Positions 15,426-26,145 of a stretch of DNA of 64,000 bases are shown here, in pieces. Below the pieces are notes generated by a model. That model was not told the origin of the DNA. It saw only the letters and a list, made by a program, of their open reading frames with translations, and ran no database searches. Positions within the stretch are counted from its first letter, which is position 1. Each line of letters begins with the position of its first letter. This DNA is from Cellulomonas sp. URHD0024. GTDB lineage: Bacteria; Actinomycetota; Actinomycetes; Actinomycetales; Cellulomonadaceae. The translations under genes were made by a program, and so were the position numbers. The stretch spans positions 1-64,000 of the forward strand of contig NZ_AUEW01000009.1 in the NCBI RefSeq assembly GCF_000426185.1. Direction: 5' to 3'.

Positions 15426-18161
15426 ATGAGTACACGCTTCACAGCGCCTCCGCGGCCTCGCCGCAGTCGCGTGCTCCTCGCCGCCGGACTGGCGGCAACA
15501 CTCGCTGCGACCATCGTGGGCACTGGCGCCCTCATGGCCTCGGCAGCCCCTGCAGTGAACCTGTCCCAGGGCAAGGCCATCACGGCCTCGTCCGTGGAGA
15601 GCCCCGACTACACGCCCGCCTCCGGTGCCAATGACGGCAACCTGGGCACGCGTTGGTCGAGCGCGTTCTCCGACGCCCAGTGGCTCCAGGTCGACCTCGG
15701 CGCGAACGCCTCTCTGGACCACGTCGTCCTCAACTGGGAGTCCGCGTACGGCAAGGCCTTCACCATCCAGACGTCCACCAACGGCACCACGTGGACCAAC
15801 GCCGCCTCCGTCACCAACGGCACGGGCGGCAACCAGAGCATCACCGTGTCGGGCAGCGCCCGGTACGTGAAGCTCAACCTGACGGCGCGTGCGACCGGCT
15901 ACGGCTACTCCCTGTGGGAGTTCCAGGTCTTCGGCGACGCCACCGCGACGACCACCCCTCCCGTCACGGACCCGCCGCCCACCACTCCGGCCGGGTGCAG
16001 CACCACCAACGCTGCGCTGAAGAAGCCGGCAACGTCCTCGTCCGTCCAGACCGGTAGCGGCCTCGTTGCTGCCAACGCGTTCGACGGCGACGGCGGGACC
16101 CGCTGGGCCAGCGCCTCGACCGACGCCGAGTGGCTGCAGGTCGACCTGGGCTCGTCGCAGAGCGTCTGCAAGGTCGAGCTGGACTGGGAGGCTGCCTACG
16201 GCAAGAGCTTCACGATCCAGGCCTCCGACAGCGCGACGTCCGGCTTCGCCACCATCGGTACCGTGACCAACGGCACCGGCGGCAAGCAGTCGGTCGCCAC
16301 GTCCGGGAACGGCCGGTACATCCGGATCGTCGGTACCACTCGTGGCACCGGCTATGGCTACTCGCTCTGGGAGGTGCGCGTGTTCACCGGCTCCGGCAGC
16401 ACGCCCACGCCGACGCCCACCCCGACGCCGACCACCACGCCGACACCCACCCCGACTCCGACGCCGACGCCCACCCCGACGCCGACGCCGACCGGACCGG
16501 CCGTGCCCCACGGCGACCCGGTGAACCCGGACTTCGGCCCGAACACCTTCGTGTTCACGCCGAACACCCCGGCGGCCGACATCCAGAACAAGGTCAACGA
16601 CGTCTTCAAGCGTCAGGAGTCGAACCAGTTCGGCACCGAGCGTGACCAGTTCCTCTTCGAGCCCGGCTCCTACAGCGTGCAGGCCAACATCGGCTTCTAC
16701 ACGTCGATCAACGGCGTCGGGCGCAACCCCGACGACGTCCAGATCAACGGTGGGGTGTGGGTCGACGCCCAGTGGTTCGGTGGCAACGCCACGCAGAACT
16801 TCTGGCGTTCCGCCGAGAACTTCGCCGTGACGCCCAGCACGGGCCAGGCTCGCTGGGCCGTCGCCCAGGCCGCGCCGTTCCGTCGCATCCACGTCAAGGG
16901 CAACATCTCCGTGGACTCCTCGGCCTACGGCTGGGCGTCCGGCGGGTACATCGCCGACTCGAAGATCGACGGCGAGCTCGTGTCCTACACGCAGCAGCAG
17001 TGGTACACCCGCGACTCGACGGTCGGTAAGTGGACCGGCGCGCTGTGGAACCAGGTCTTCTCGGGCGTGCAGGGTGCGCCGGCGACGACCTTCCCGAAGC
17101 CGGCCTCGACCACGGTGAACACGACCGGTGCCATCCGCGAGAAGCCGTACCTCTACAAGGAGAACGGCAAGTGGGCGGTCTTCGTCCCGAGCCTGCGCAA
17201 CGGGACGACGGGCACGACCTGGCCGAACACGGTCGGGACGTCGCTGAGCCTGGACACGTTCTTCCTGGCCAAGCCGTCTGACTCGGCGGCGACGATCAAC
17301 CTCGCGCTCTCGCAGGGCCTGAACGTCATCTTCACGCCGGGCGTCTACCACGTCGACCAGACCATCAACGTCACGCGGCCCAACACCGTCGTGCTGGGCA
17401 TGGGTATGGCGACGATCATCCCGGACAACGGCGTCAACGGTCTGCAGACCGCCGACGTGGACGGCATCAAGATCGCCGGCCTGCTGTTCGACCAGGGCAC
17501 GACGAAGTCCGACACGATCGTCAAGATCGGCAGCTCGGTCACGCACGTCGACCACTCGGCCAACCCGACGACGGTCCAGGACGTGTTCATCCGCGTCGGC
17601 GGCGTCGTCGCCGGCAAGGCCGTCAACGCCATCGTCATCAACGCGGACGACACGATCATCGACCACATCTGGTCCTGGCGTGCCGACCACGGAGCCGGCG
17701 CAGGCTGGAACGACAACGTCGCCGACTACGGCCTGATCGTGAACGGCAACGACGTCAACGCGTACGGCCTGTTCGTCGAGCACTACGAGAAGTACAACGT
17801 GCTCTGGAACGGCAACAACGGGCGCACGATCTTCTTCCAGAACGAGCTCCCGTACGACGTCCCGAACATCGCGGCGTGGACCCACGACGGGATCAAGGGC
17901 TGGGCGGCGTACAAGGTCGCAGCAGGCGTCACGCAGCACGAGGCCTGGGGCCTGGGCTCCTACAGCAACTTCACGGCCGACCCGACGATCCGGGTCGACA
18001 ACGGGTTCGAGGTCCCCTCGGTCCCCGGCGTGAAGATGCACAGCCTGTCCACGGTGTCGCTCGGTGGCATGGGCTCCTACGCCCACGTCATCAACGGCGT
18101 CGGTCCGGCCGCGGAGGGCACCAACACCGTGCCCGCCACCGTGACCAACTACGGCGGCTGA
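15426..18161 (+). CDS. Secreted beta-helix-like protein with two discoidin domains
   Basis: About 911 residues from ATG 15426, chosen because it gives a signal peptide ending in ASA-AP near residue 40; the frame is open further upstream but overlaps the previous gene. Two discoidin modules (about 42-172 and 190-325) are followed by a Thr-Pro repeat linker (325-358) and a 550-residue C-terminal domain. That domain has repeating short strands and turns (GIKIAGLLFDQG, NAIVINADDTIIDHIWSWRADHGAG, YGLIVNGNDVNAYGLFVEHYEKYNVLWNGNNG) consistent with a right-handed parallel beta-helix of the pectate-lyase/GH type. Relatives are often loosely named coagulation factor 5/8 type protein or adenylyl cyclase; I see no cyclase feature. 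The discoidin-TP linker-helix order resembles bacterial alpha-1,3-glucanases, a hypothesis only. Confidence 0.83.
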   Translation: MSTRFTAPPRPRRSRVLLAAGLAATLAATIVGTGALMASAAPAVNLSQGKAITASSVESPDYTPASGANDGNLGTRWSSAFSDAQWLQVDLGANASLDHVVLNWESAYGKAFTIQTSTNGTTWTNAASVTNGTGGNQSITVSGSARYVKLNLTARATGYGYSLWEFQVFGDATATTTPPVTDPPPTTPAGCSTTNAALKKPATSSSVQTGSGLVAANAFDGDGGTRWASASTDAEWLQVDLGSSQSVCKVELDWEAAYGKSFTIQASDSATSGFATIGTVTNGTGGKQSVATSGNGRYIRIVGTTRGTGYGYSLWEVRVFTGSGSTPTPTPTPTPTTTPTPTPTPTPTPTPTPTPTGPAVPHGDPVNPDFGPNTFVFTPNTPAADIQNKVNDVFKRQESNQFGTERDQFLFEPGSYSVQANIGFYTSINGVGRNPDDVQINGGVWVDAQWFGGNATQNFWRSAENFAVTPSTGQARWAVAQAAPFRRIHVKGNISVDSSAYGWASGGYIADSKIDGELVSYTQQQWYTRDSTVGKWTGALWNQVFSGVQGAPATTFPKPASTTVNTTGAIREKPYLYKENGKWAVFVPSLRNGTTGTTWPNTVGTSLSLDTFFLAKPSDSAATINLALSQGLNVIFTPGVYHVDQTINVTRPNTVVLGMGMATIIPDNGVNGLQTADVDGIKIAGLLFDQGTTKSDTIVKIGSSVTHVDHSANPTTVQDVFIRVGGVVAGKAVNAIVINADDTIIDHIWSWRADHGAGAGWNDNVADYGLIVNGNDVNAYGLFVEHYEKYNVLWNGNNGRTIFFQNELPYDVPNIAAWTHDGIKGWAAYKVAAGVTQHEAWGLGSYSNFTADPTIRVDNGFEVPSVPGVKMHSLSTVSLGGMGSYAHVINGVGPAAEGTNTVPATVTNYGG

Positions 18162-18173
18162 CACTCCCTGAAT

Positions 18174-18215
18174 GACAACGGCTCCGATCCCTCGCGGGGG
18201 ATCGGAGCCGTTGTC
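18174..18215. terminator. Bidirectional terminator between convergent genes
   Basis: GACAACGGCTCCGATCCC, a six-base loop, then the exact complement: an 18-base perfect stem. It sits between the plus-strand beta-helix gene (stop 18161) and the minus-strand membrane protein (stop at 18221) and so ends both transcripts. Confidence 0.88.
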
Positions 18216-18220
18216 GTCTC

Positions 18221-18616
18221 TCAGACGGGCTGCGCGACCAACGCCTCGCGGCCGGGGGCCGCCCTCCATAGCGAGATCGCAGCCACCACCGAGACGGGCA
18301 CCCAGACCATCCGCTCGACGGTCGACGGCGACGCCAGGTTCAGCAGCGCACCGGTCCCGATCAGCACGGAGGCACCGCGCAGCACCCGCCGGCGGACGAT
18401 GGGGGAACCGATGCGCCCGAACGCGACGCCCGCGAGCGCGAGGTAGACAGGCACCGCGACGACGCTCGAGATCCGCTCTGCGGCCGGCAGGACGCCCGCG
18501 TTCCCGCCCCCGTATGCCGCCTCCCCCCAAGGGGCCCCGGCGGCGAGAGCAGCCTGGAAGGTGGCGATGCCGACGAGCGTCCAGCCGGCGACGCGTTGCG
18601 CTGTTGTCCGTGTCAT
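18221..18616 (-). CDS. Small integral membrane protein under PadR control
   Basis: About 131 residues starting at ATG 18616 (MTRTTAQRVAGWTLVG). Four hydrophobic segments cover nearly the whole protein: WTLVGIATFQAALAAG, ISSVVAVPVYLALAGVAF, GASVLIGTGALLNL and MVWVPVSVVAAISLW. No enzymatic motif is seen and I do not recognise a named family. It is divergent from the PadR gene and shares a 40-base intergenic region that carries an inverted repeat, so it is the likely PadR target. Confidence 0.7.
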   Translation of the reverse strand: MTRTTAQRVAGWTLVGIATFQAALAAGAPWGEAAYGGGNAGVLPAAERISSVVAVPVYLALAGVAFGRIGSPIVRRRVLRGASVLIGTGALLNLASPSTVERMVWVPVSVVAAISLWRAAPGREALVAQPV

Positions 18617-18630
18617 GGCGCCAGCGAAAC

Positions 18631-18645
18631 ATATCTGGCAGATAT
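18631..18645. promoter_or_regulatory. Candidate PadR operator
   Basis: ATATCT-GGC-AGATAT is a perfect inverted repeat with 6-base arms in an otherwise GC-rich region. It occupies the 40-base gap between the divergent membrane-protein gene and the PadR gene and would overlap both promoters. Confidence 0.65.
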
Positions 18646-18656
18646 AGTCGAGACCG

Positions 18657-19172
18657 ATGCCTAGACGATCACAGACCGAGACGGCCGTGCTCGGCGCCCT
18701 CTCGGTGGAGCCCATGACCGGCTACGCCGTGCGCGCCGCGATCACGAGCACGCTCGGGCACTTCTGGAACGAGAGCTTCGGGCAGATCTACCCGGCGCTC
18801 GAGCGGCTGGCGGCGAACGGGCTGGTGGTCCGCGACGCGGAGAAGAGGTTCGTCCTCACCGACGCCGGCCTGGACCGGCTGCGGGAGCTGCTCAGCGAGC
18901 CGTTCGAGGAAGCGCCCGCGCGCAACGGGTTGCTCCTGCGTCTGTTTTTCGGGCGGATGCTCGGCCGAGAGGTCTGCGTCGAGCTGTTGGAGGAGGCGCG
19001 GTCCTCGTCGCAAAGGACGTTGGAGACGATGGCCGGGATCCGCGCGGTGGTCGAGGCCGAATCCGACTCCCCCGACCAGCTCTACTTCCTGGTCACCATC
19101 GCCGCCGGCGAGGCGAGCGCGCGGGCCCAGGTCCAGTGGGCGACGGAGTCGATCGCCCTGCTCAGCCGCTAG
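18657..19172 (+). CDS. PadR-family transcriptional regulator
   Basis: A 171-residue winged-helix regulator. The N-terminal PadR domain is clear: TAVLGALSVEPMTGYAVRAAI, then WNESFGQIYPALERLAANGLV and the wing RFVLTDAGLDRLRELL (about residues 8-80). The C-terminal half is the helical Vir-like dimerisation region. PadR proteins repress divergent membrane or efflux genes and release DNA on binding small hydrophobic compounds. Here the divergent gene encodes a small membrane protein, and an AT-rich palindrome lies between them. Confidence 0.9.
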   Translation: MPRRSQTETAVLGALSVEPMTGYAVRAAITSTLGHFWNESFGQIYPALERLAANGLVVRDAEKRFVLTDAGLDRLRELLSEPFEEAPARNGLLLRLFFGRMLGREVCVELLEEARSSSQRTLETMAGIRAVVEAESDSPDQLYFLVTIAAGEASARAQVQWATESIALLSR

Positions 19173-19199
19173 GTATCTCGACGCGCATCCCGCGCTCCT

Positions 19200-19220
19200 G
19201 TCTGAGACGCTCACTCAGAC
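19200..19220 (+). promoter_or_regulatory. Small leader hairpin
   Basis: GTCTGAG and CTCAGAC form a 7-base perfect stem with a 7-base loop, ending 12 bases before the ATG at 19233 and next to the GAGAGG ribosome site. It may be a weak terminator after padR or affect translation of the following gene. Confidence 0.4.
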
Positions 19221-19232
19221 GAGAGGCCTTCC

Positions 19233-20417
19233 ATGCTCCTGGCTCAGCGCACCGTGGCGTTCGACCCGGCAACGCACGGGTTCGCGTTCCCCAACGCGTT
19301 CGTGAACGTCGTCCTGACCTTGCCCACCGGCGCACAGATCACGACCGCCGGCCGCTGCGGGGGCATGGCCTACGCCGCGCTCGACTACTTCCTGCCCGGC
19401 CAACCCGTCCCCCGCTGGCGCCCCGACCTCTACGCGCCCGGTCGGGTCCCACCGGACAGCAACTGGCTCGCCAAGTACCTCTACTCCCGCCTGCACGACT
19501 CCTTCTTCACCGGCTCCGCCGCCAAGTTCGTCACCTGGTCCCTGCACTCCGACGACCCCACCTGGGTGTTCAAGGGCGTCTCGCGGTGGACCAAGGAGGA
19601 AGAGCTGCCACGCGTCATCGCCTCGATCGACCGGGGCCGGCCCGTCGTCCTCGGGCTCGTCGTGGCGCGCAGCCTGGGCGCCATCGGCGACAACCACCAG
19701 GTCGTCGCGTACGGGTACGAGCGGTTCGACGACGGTCGCGCCGTGGTGACCGTGTACGACAACAACACGCCCGGGCGTCCCGTCACCCTCACGTCCCAGG
19801 CCGACCAGCACGACTGGACGGCCTCCAACGGGCGCGTGTGGCGCGGGTTCTTCGTGCAGGACTACACGCCGAAGACACCCCGGATCCTGACCCGCGACCC
19901 AGCCGACCCCCACGCGCGCCTGTCCGCCGGCGCCGTGGTCAAGCTCTCGCACGTCTGGACCGGGCTCACCCTGCACTCGCACGCCCTGCCGTACACGCAC
20001 CCCGGAACCGACGGGCTCCAGCAGGTCACGTGCTTCGACGGTTCCGACGACAACGACCGCTGGTCCCTCGTCGGTCCGTCCGCCGGCGTCCCCCTCGCCC
20101 ACGGATCGGTGATCCGACTGCGCCATCAGCGCACGGGCCGCTGGCTGCACAGCCGGTCCGGGGTACCGTCGCCCGTCTCCCACCAGCAGGAGGTCAGCGC
20201 TGCCGACGACGGCTCGCTCGACACCTGGCGCGTCGAGCTCGAGCAGCCAGGTCCGTGGCTGGCCGGGAGCCGTTTCCGGCTCGTCCACGTCCCGACCGGC
20301 ACGTTCCTGCACTCGCACCACGGCTCGAACCCCAGGTTCACCAACGGCCAGCAGGAGGTGTCGGCGCTGGGCACGCGCGACCCCGACACGTGGTGGACGG
20401 TCCTCGAGATCTCCTGA
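19233..20417 (+). CDS. Papain-like domain fused to MIR-type beta-trefoil
   Basis: A 394-residue protein with no signal peptide. The N-terminal half (about 1-215) looks papain/C39-like: Cys42 in GRCGGMAYAALDYF, His155 in IGDNHQVVAYGYE and Asp/Asn176-177 in VYDNNTPG have the order of a Cys-His-Asn catalytic set. The C-terminal part contains three repeats of about 50 residues with the pattern of MIR domains: VKLSHVWTGLTLHSH, IRLRHQRTGRWLHSR and FRLVHVPTGTFLHSH, each followed by Gln-Gln-x-Val-(S/T) and a Trp. That makes a beta-trefoil. MIR domains are best known from eukaryotic mannosyltransferases and SDF2. A peptidase or amidase acting on a glycosylated target is a guess. Confidence 0.72.
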   Translation: MLLAQRTVAFDPATHGFAFPNAFVNVVLTLPTGAQITTAGRCGGMAYAALDYFLPGQPVPRWRPDLYAPGRVPPDSNWLAKYLYSRLHDSFFTGSAAKFVTWSLHSDDPTWVFKGVSRWTKEEELPRVIASIDRGRPVVLGLVVARSLGAIGDNHQVVAYGYERFDDGRAVVTVYDNNTPGRPVTLTSQADQHDWTASNGRVWRGFFVQDYTPKTPRILTRDPADPHARLSAGAVVKLSHVWTGLTLHSHALPYTHPGTDGLQQVTCFDGSDDNDRWSLVGPSAGVPLAHGSVIRLRHQRTGRWLHSRSGVPSPVSHQQEVSAADDGSLDTWRVELEQPGPWLAGSRFRLVHVPTGTFLHSHHGSNPRFTNGQQEVSALGTRDPDTWWTVLEIS

Positions 20418-20430
20418 CTCATGGCCGGAC

Positions 20431-20664
20431 GTCCGCACTCGTCGGCGCTATCGCACCCACGAACGCTGACGCTGCGCCACACTGCTCCCGTTGCGTCCGC
20501 ACTCGTTGGCGCTATGGCACCCACCAACGCGGACGCTGCGCCACACTGCTCCCCTTGCGTCCGCACTCGTTGGCGCTATGGCACCCACGAACGCGGACGT
20601 CCGGCGGGCCACTGCTTCCGTTGTGTCCGCACTCGTCGGGGTTATCACACCCACGAGCGCGGAC
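20431..20664. repeat. Four-copy tandem array of a 40-base imperfect palindrome
   Basis: Copies lie at 20431-20470, 20495-20534, 20559-20598 and 20625-20664. Each starts GTCCGCACTCGT and ends CGCGGAC or a close variant, so each can fold on itself with a GTCCGC/GCGGAC outer stem and an inner TGGCGC/GCACCCA-like part. The gaps of 24, 24 and 26 bases are also alike, giving a period of about 64 bases. The array lies between two convergent genes and may act as a terminator or be a REP-like element. Confidence 0.85.
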
Positions 20665-20686
20665 GCTGGGCGCTGGGCGCTGGGCG

Positions 20687-22171
20687 TTACGTGAGGGTGC
20701 CTCGGAACGGCGGGAGGTTGCGCGGGCCGAAGGAAGCGTTCCAGCTCGTCGTCACGGTGATCGCGTCGCCGTCGACGGTCGCCGTGGCGGTCAGGCAGAA
20801 CGGCGACTCGACGAACCGGGCGGTCAGGACGTAGATGTCGGGTGCCGTCCACGTGCCGCTGAGCAGGACGTCCTCAGGATTGCGACGACGGAACGAGCCC
20901 CGCACGATCGTCGGCGAGCCGTGTCCGACGTCCGCGGTCTCCGCAGCCGGGCTGGACCGTCCGATGTTGCCCTCGATCCGCTGGTCCCCCAGCTCGAGGA
21001 TCAGGCGGTCCTGGTCCGTGCCCACCGCGAACACCACGCTGCGCAGCCCATAGGCGTTCGGGGCGAAGGAGATCGTGCGCCCGCTCAGCCGGTCGCCGGT
21101 CGGGGACGTCGGCTCACCCTGCGGCGGGTCCAGGCGCATCGCGGCGACCGCCTCGGCCAGCTCGTACTGGCCGTGCGCGGCGCCTTCGGGATCTGAGGCG
21201 GCGCTCGGCTCGTCGGAAAGCCCCGGCAGCAGCCGGTCCCACAGGACCTGCAGGTAGTCGTGCATGTCCTGGCGGCCCGCGGTCGTCGCCACGACGACGT
21301 CGTGCTCCGGCAACCCGATCATGTACTGCCCGAAGGCACCGTCACCGCGCCAGCTGTTCGCGGGCCGGCAGCGCCAGAACTGGTAGCCGTAGCCCTGCGC
21401 CCAGTCATCGTCCGGATCGTCGCCGTTCAGCACGTGCAGCCGCGTCGCTTCCGCTGCCCAGCCGTCGGGGAGCAGCTGCCGGCCCTCCCAGACACCGTCC
21501 TGCAGGTACAGCAGCCCGATCGCCGCGATGTCCTCCGTCGTCGCGGACAGGCCGAAGCCTCCCGTGTCGACACCGGTCGGGGACTGCTCCCACGTCACGT
21601 CCTCGATACCGAGCGGCCCGAACAGTCGCGGCTGGAGGTAGTCGAGGAGTCGCTGGCCGGTCACCTGCTGCACGAGCGCCGAGAGCATGTAGGACCCGGC
21701 GGTGTTGTAGAGGAAGTGCGTGCCGGGCTCGTGCTCGACCGGGTGACGCAGGAACTCCGTCACCCAGTCGCCGCCGCTCGGGAAGACGGCCGGCGACGGG
21801 TCCTGGTCGTGGCCGGTCGTCATGGTGAGCAGGTGGCGCACCCGCATCCTGCGCAGGTGCTCGTCAGGATGATCCGGGGCCCGGTCGCGGAACAGGTCGA
21901 GCACCAGGTCGTCGACGCCGAACAGCCCTTCGTCGACCGCGAAACCCACCGCCGTCGACGTCACGCTCTTGCTGAGTGAGTAGACCTCATGCAGCCGGTC
22001 GGCTGCGTACGGCGAAGCCCACCCCTCCGCGACGACATGCCCGTGCCGCAGCACCATGATCGAGTGCAGCTCGGGCAGTGCCGTGAGTGCCCGGACGACG
22101 TCGGCGAGCGCTGCCGCGTCCACCCCCTGCTGTTGCGGTGAGCTCCGTGGCAGGCGTCGGCGTCCAGGCAT
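20687..22171 (-). CDS. Serine hydrolase (beta-lactamase/class C family)
   Basis: About 494 residues from the ATG at 22171; the longer upstream frame is rejected because its residues are Arg-rich and non-native. The active-site SxxK appears as SLSK near residue 64 and the second motif as YNT near residue 155 (FLYNTAGSYML). The fold part runs to about residue 340 and ends around VVVATTAGRQD; the remaining 140 residues form a beta-rich C-terminal domain (FAPNAYGLRSVVFAVG, LSGTWTAPDIYVLTARF) often seen in EstB-like esterases and penicillin-binding-protein homologues. There is no signal peptide, so a cytoplasmic esterase is more likely than a beta-lactamase. Confidence 0.85.
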   Translation of the reverse strand: MPGRRRLPRSSPQQQGVDAAALADVVRALTALPELHSIMVLRHGHVVAEGWASPYAADRLHEVYSLSKSVTSTAVGFAVDEGLFGVDDLVLDLFRDRAPDHPDEHLRRMRVRHLLTMTTGHDQDPSPAVFPSGGDWVTEFLRHPVEHEPGTHFLYNTAGSYMLSALVQQVTGQRLLDYLQPRLFGPLGIEDVTWEQSPTGVDTGGFGLSATTEDIAAIGLLYLQDGVWEGRQLLPDGWAAEATRLHVLNGDDPDDDWAQGYGYQFWRCRPANSWRGDGAFGQYMIGLPEHDVVVATTAGRQDMHDYLQVLWDRLLPGLSDEPSAASDPEGAAHGQYELAEAVAAMRLDPPQGEPTSPTGDRLSGRTISFAPNAYGLRSVVFAVGTDQDRLILELGDQRIEGNIGRSSPAAETADVGHGSPTIVRGSFRRRNPEDVLLSGTWTAPDIYVLTARFVESPFCLTATATVDGDAITVTTSWNASFGPRNLPPFRGTLT

Positions 22172-22295
22172 CCACCCACTGTGCCACGACCGTCGCCACC
22201 CTTCGCGACGCGACTGTCCGACCGCGTGGTGACGAGCCAGTGACGGCGCTGGCTCCTCTCCTCGGCGCTGAGAGGACCTTCGCCGAAGCCCGCCG

Positions 22296-22918
22296 GTGCA
22301 CGCCATGCGCGCCACCTCGTTGACGGTCGCGGGCGGTGAGTACGTCACCGTCATGGGCCCCTCGGGCTCCGGCACGTCGACGATGCTCAACGTGCTCGGC
22401 CTGCTCGACCGGCCGACGGCCGGCCGACGCCGGCGTGGACACCGCCGACCTGAACGAGCGGGACCGCACGGCGCTGCGGGGGCAGTGGATCGGGTTCGTG
22501 TTCCAGTCGTCCCACCTGCTCGGCTACCGCACGGCGGCCGAGAACGTCGCGCTGGCCGGCCTGTACGGCGGCCTACCGGCCTCGGTGCGCGCCGCCCGCG
22601 CGCCGAGCACCTCGAGATCGTCGGCCTCGGTCACCGTCGGGACGCGCTGCCCGTGACGATGTCCGGGGGCGAGCGGCAACGGGTCGCGATCGCACGCGCG
22701 ATCTCGCACGGGCCGCGGCTCCTGCTCTGCGATGAACCAACGGTTCGCTCGACAGCGAGAACAACGCGAACGTCCTGGAGCTGCTCGACCGGCTGAACGC
22801 CCACGGGCTGACGCTGGTCGTCATCACGCACGACCCCGACGTCGCCGCGCGGGGGACGCGTCGGCTCAGCATCAAGGACGGGGTCGTCGTCGAACGAGGG
22901 GTCGGTCGAGTCGCGTAG
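22296..22918 (+). pseudogene. Decayed MacB/LolD-type ABC ATPase
   Basis: The ATPase of an antimicrobial-peptide-type ABC transporter can be followed across three frames: [23 protein letters not shown] in the first, [41 protein letters not shown] in the second, then the first again for [39 protein letters not shown], and a last change for [30 protein letters not shown]. At least three frameshifts are needed. In addition Walker A reads GSGTST, with Thr in place of the invariant Lys, so even a repaired protein would not bind ATP normally. The gene is broken. The permease remnant follows. Confidence 0.85.
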
Positions 22919-22924
22919 CGCTGA

Positions 22925-23305
22925 CGAGCCAGCGCTCCCTAACGTGCCGGTTCGGCGTCCGGGCACTCTTCTCGGAGTCGGTGTCCGGTCTGCTCCAGCG
23001 GCCGATCCGTTCCCTGCTGACCATGCTCGGCACGGTCCTGGGCATCGGCACCTTCGTCGCGCTCCTGGGACTGTCCGCGAGGCGGCCAGATCGGCGGACT
23101 TCTCGGTCACCAAGGCGACCCAGGCCGTCGTGAGCGACGCAGCCTGGCGCTCGCCGTCCTCCTCGTCGTGTCGCTGGCACAGGAGTGGACGCCGGTGATC
23201 GTCTACGCGGCCCCCTTCGCCGACGCGATGCTCGTCATCCTCGCCGGCCTCTACCCGTCCTTGCCCGCGTCCGCCAACCACCCGGTCGAGGCCCTGCAGC
23301 ACTGA
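22925..23305 (+). pseudogene. Remnant of a MacB-type permease with internal deletion
   Basis: The first 45 residues of an FtsX/MacB permease are recognisable (FGVRALFSESVSGLLQRPIRSLLTMLGTVLGIGTFVALLGL), and the last 50 or so as well, in another frame (VVSLAQEWTPVIVYAAPFADAMLVILAGLYPSLPASANHPVEALQ, ending at TGA 23303-23305). The roughly 300 residues that normally lie between them are missing. Together with the broken ATPase this is a dead transporter. Confidence 0.8.
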
Positions 23306-23400
23306 CGGCTGCCGGGTCGTTGTCGACGCCACGAACTTGCGGTTACGCACGGCAACCGGCCCTATGGGGTGCATAAGCACAAGCTCGACACGCGGCGCGC

Positions 23401-23480
23401 AGGCGGCACCGGCCGCGGGGGCTGCGGCACCGGCCGCGGGGGCGGGCGGCCGCGGGGGCTGCGGCACCGGCGGGGCTGGC
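23401..23480. repeat. GC-rich imperfect short repeats
   Basis: GCGGCACCGG occurs at 23403, 23424 and 23461, alternating with GGCCGCGGGGGCTG-like units. The tract lies between the dead permease and the clpC terminator and encodes nothing recognisable. Confidence 0.6.
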
Positions 23481-23517
23481 GCACGACACCGGGACGACAC
23501 ACCGGTCCCGGCACGAC

Positions 23518-23549
23518 GACGCCCCGCTCCCTCAGGGGAACGGGGCGTC
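23518..23549 (-). terminator. clpC terminator
   Basis: GACGCCCCGTTCCC, a four-base loop and GGGAGCGGGGCGTC on the minus strand form a 14-base stem with one wobble pair. It starts 14 bases after the clpC stop. Confidence 0.85.
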
Positions 23550-23562
23550 GCCGAGTCGTGCG

Positions 23563-26145
<2,583 letters not shown>

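Noticed and set aside
15426..18161. Adenylyl cyclase
   Set aside because: The name is used for relatives, but no cyclase catalytic motif is visible; the domain looks like a beta-helix.
15408..18632. A minus-strand open frame of 1074 codons
   Set aside because: It is antisense to the beta-helix gene and lacks any recognisable domain.
20431..20664. CRISPR array
   Set aside because: The units are imperfect palindromes that differ from each other, the spacers are almost the same as each other, and there are no cas genes.
22296..22796. Intact ABC ATPase
   Set aside because: Walker A lacks its lysine and the frame must change several times to keep the family motifs, so it is a pseudogene.
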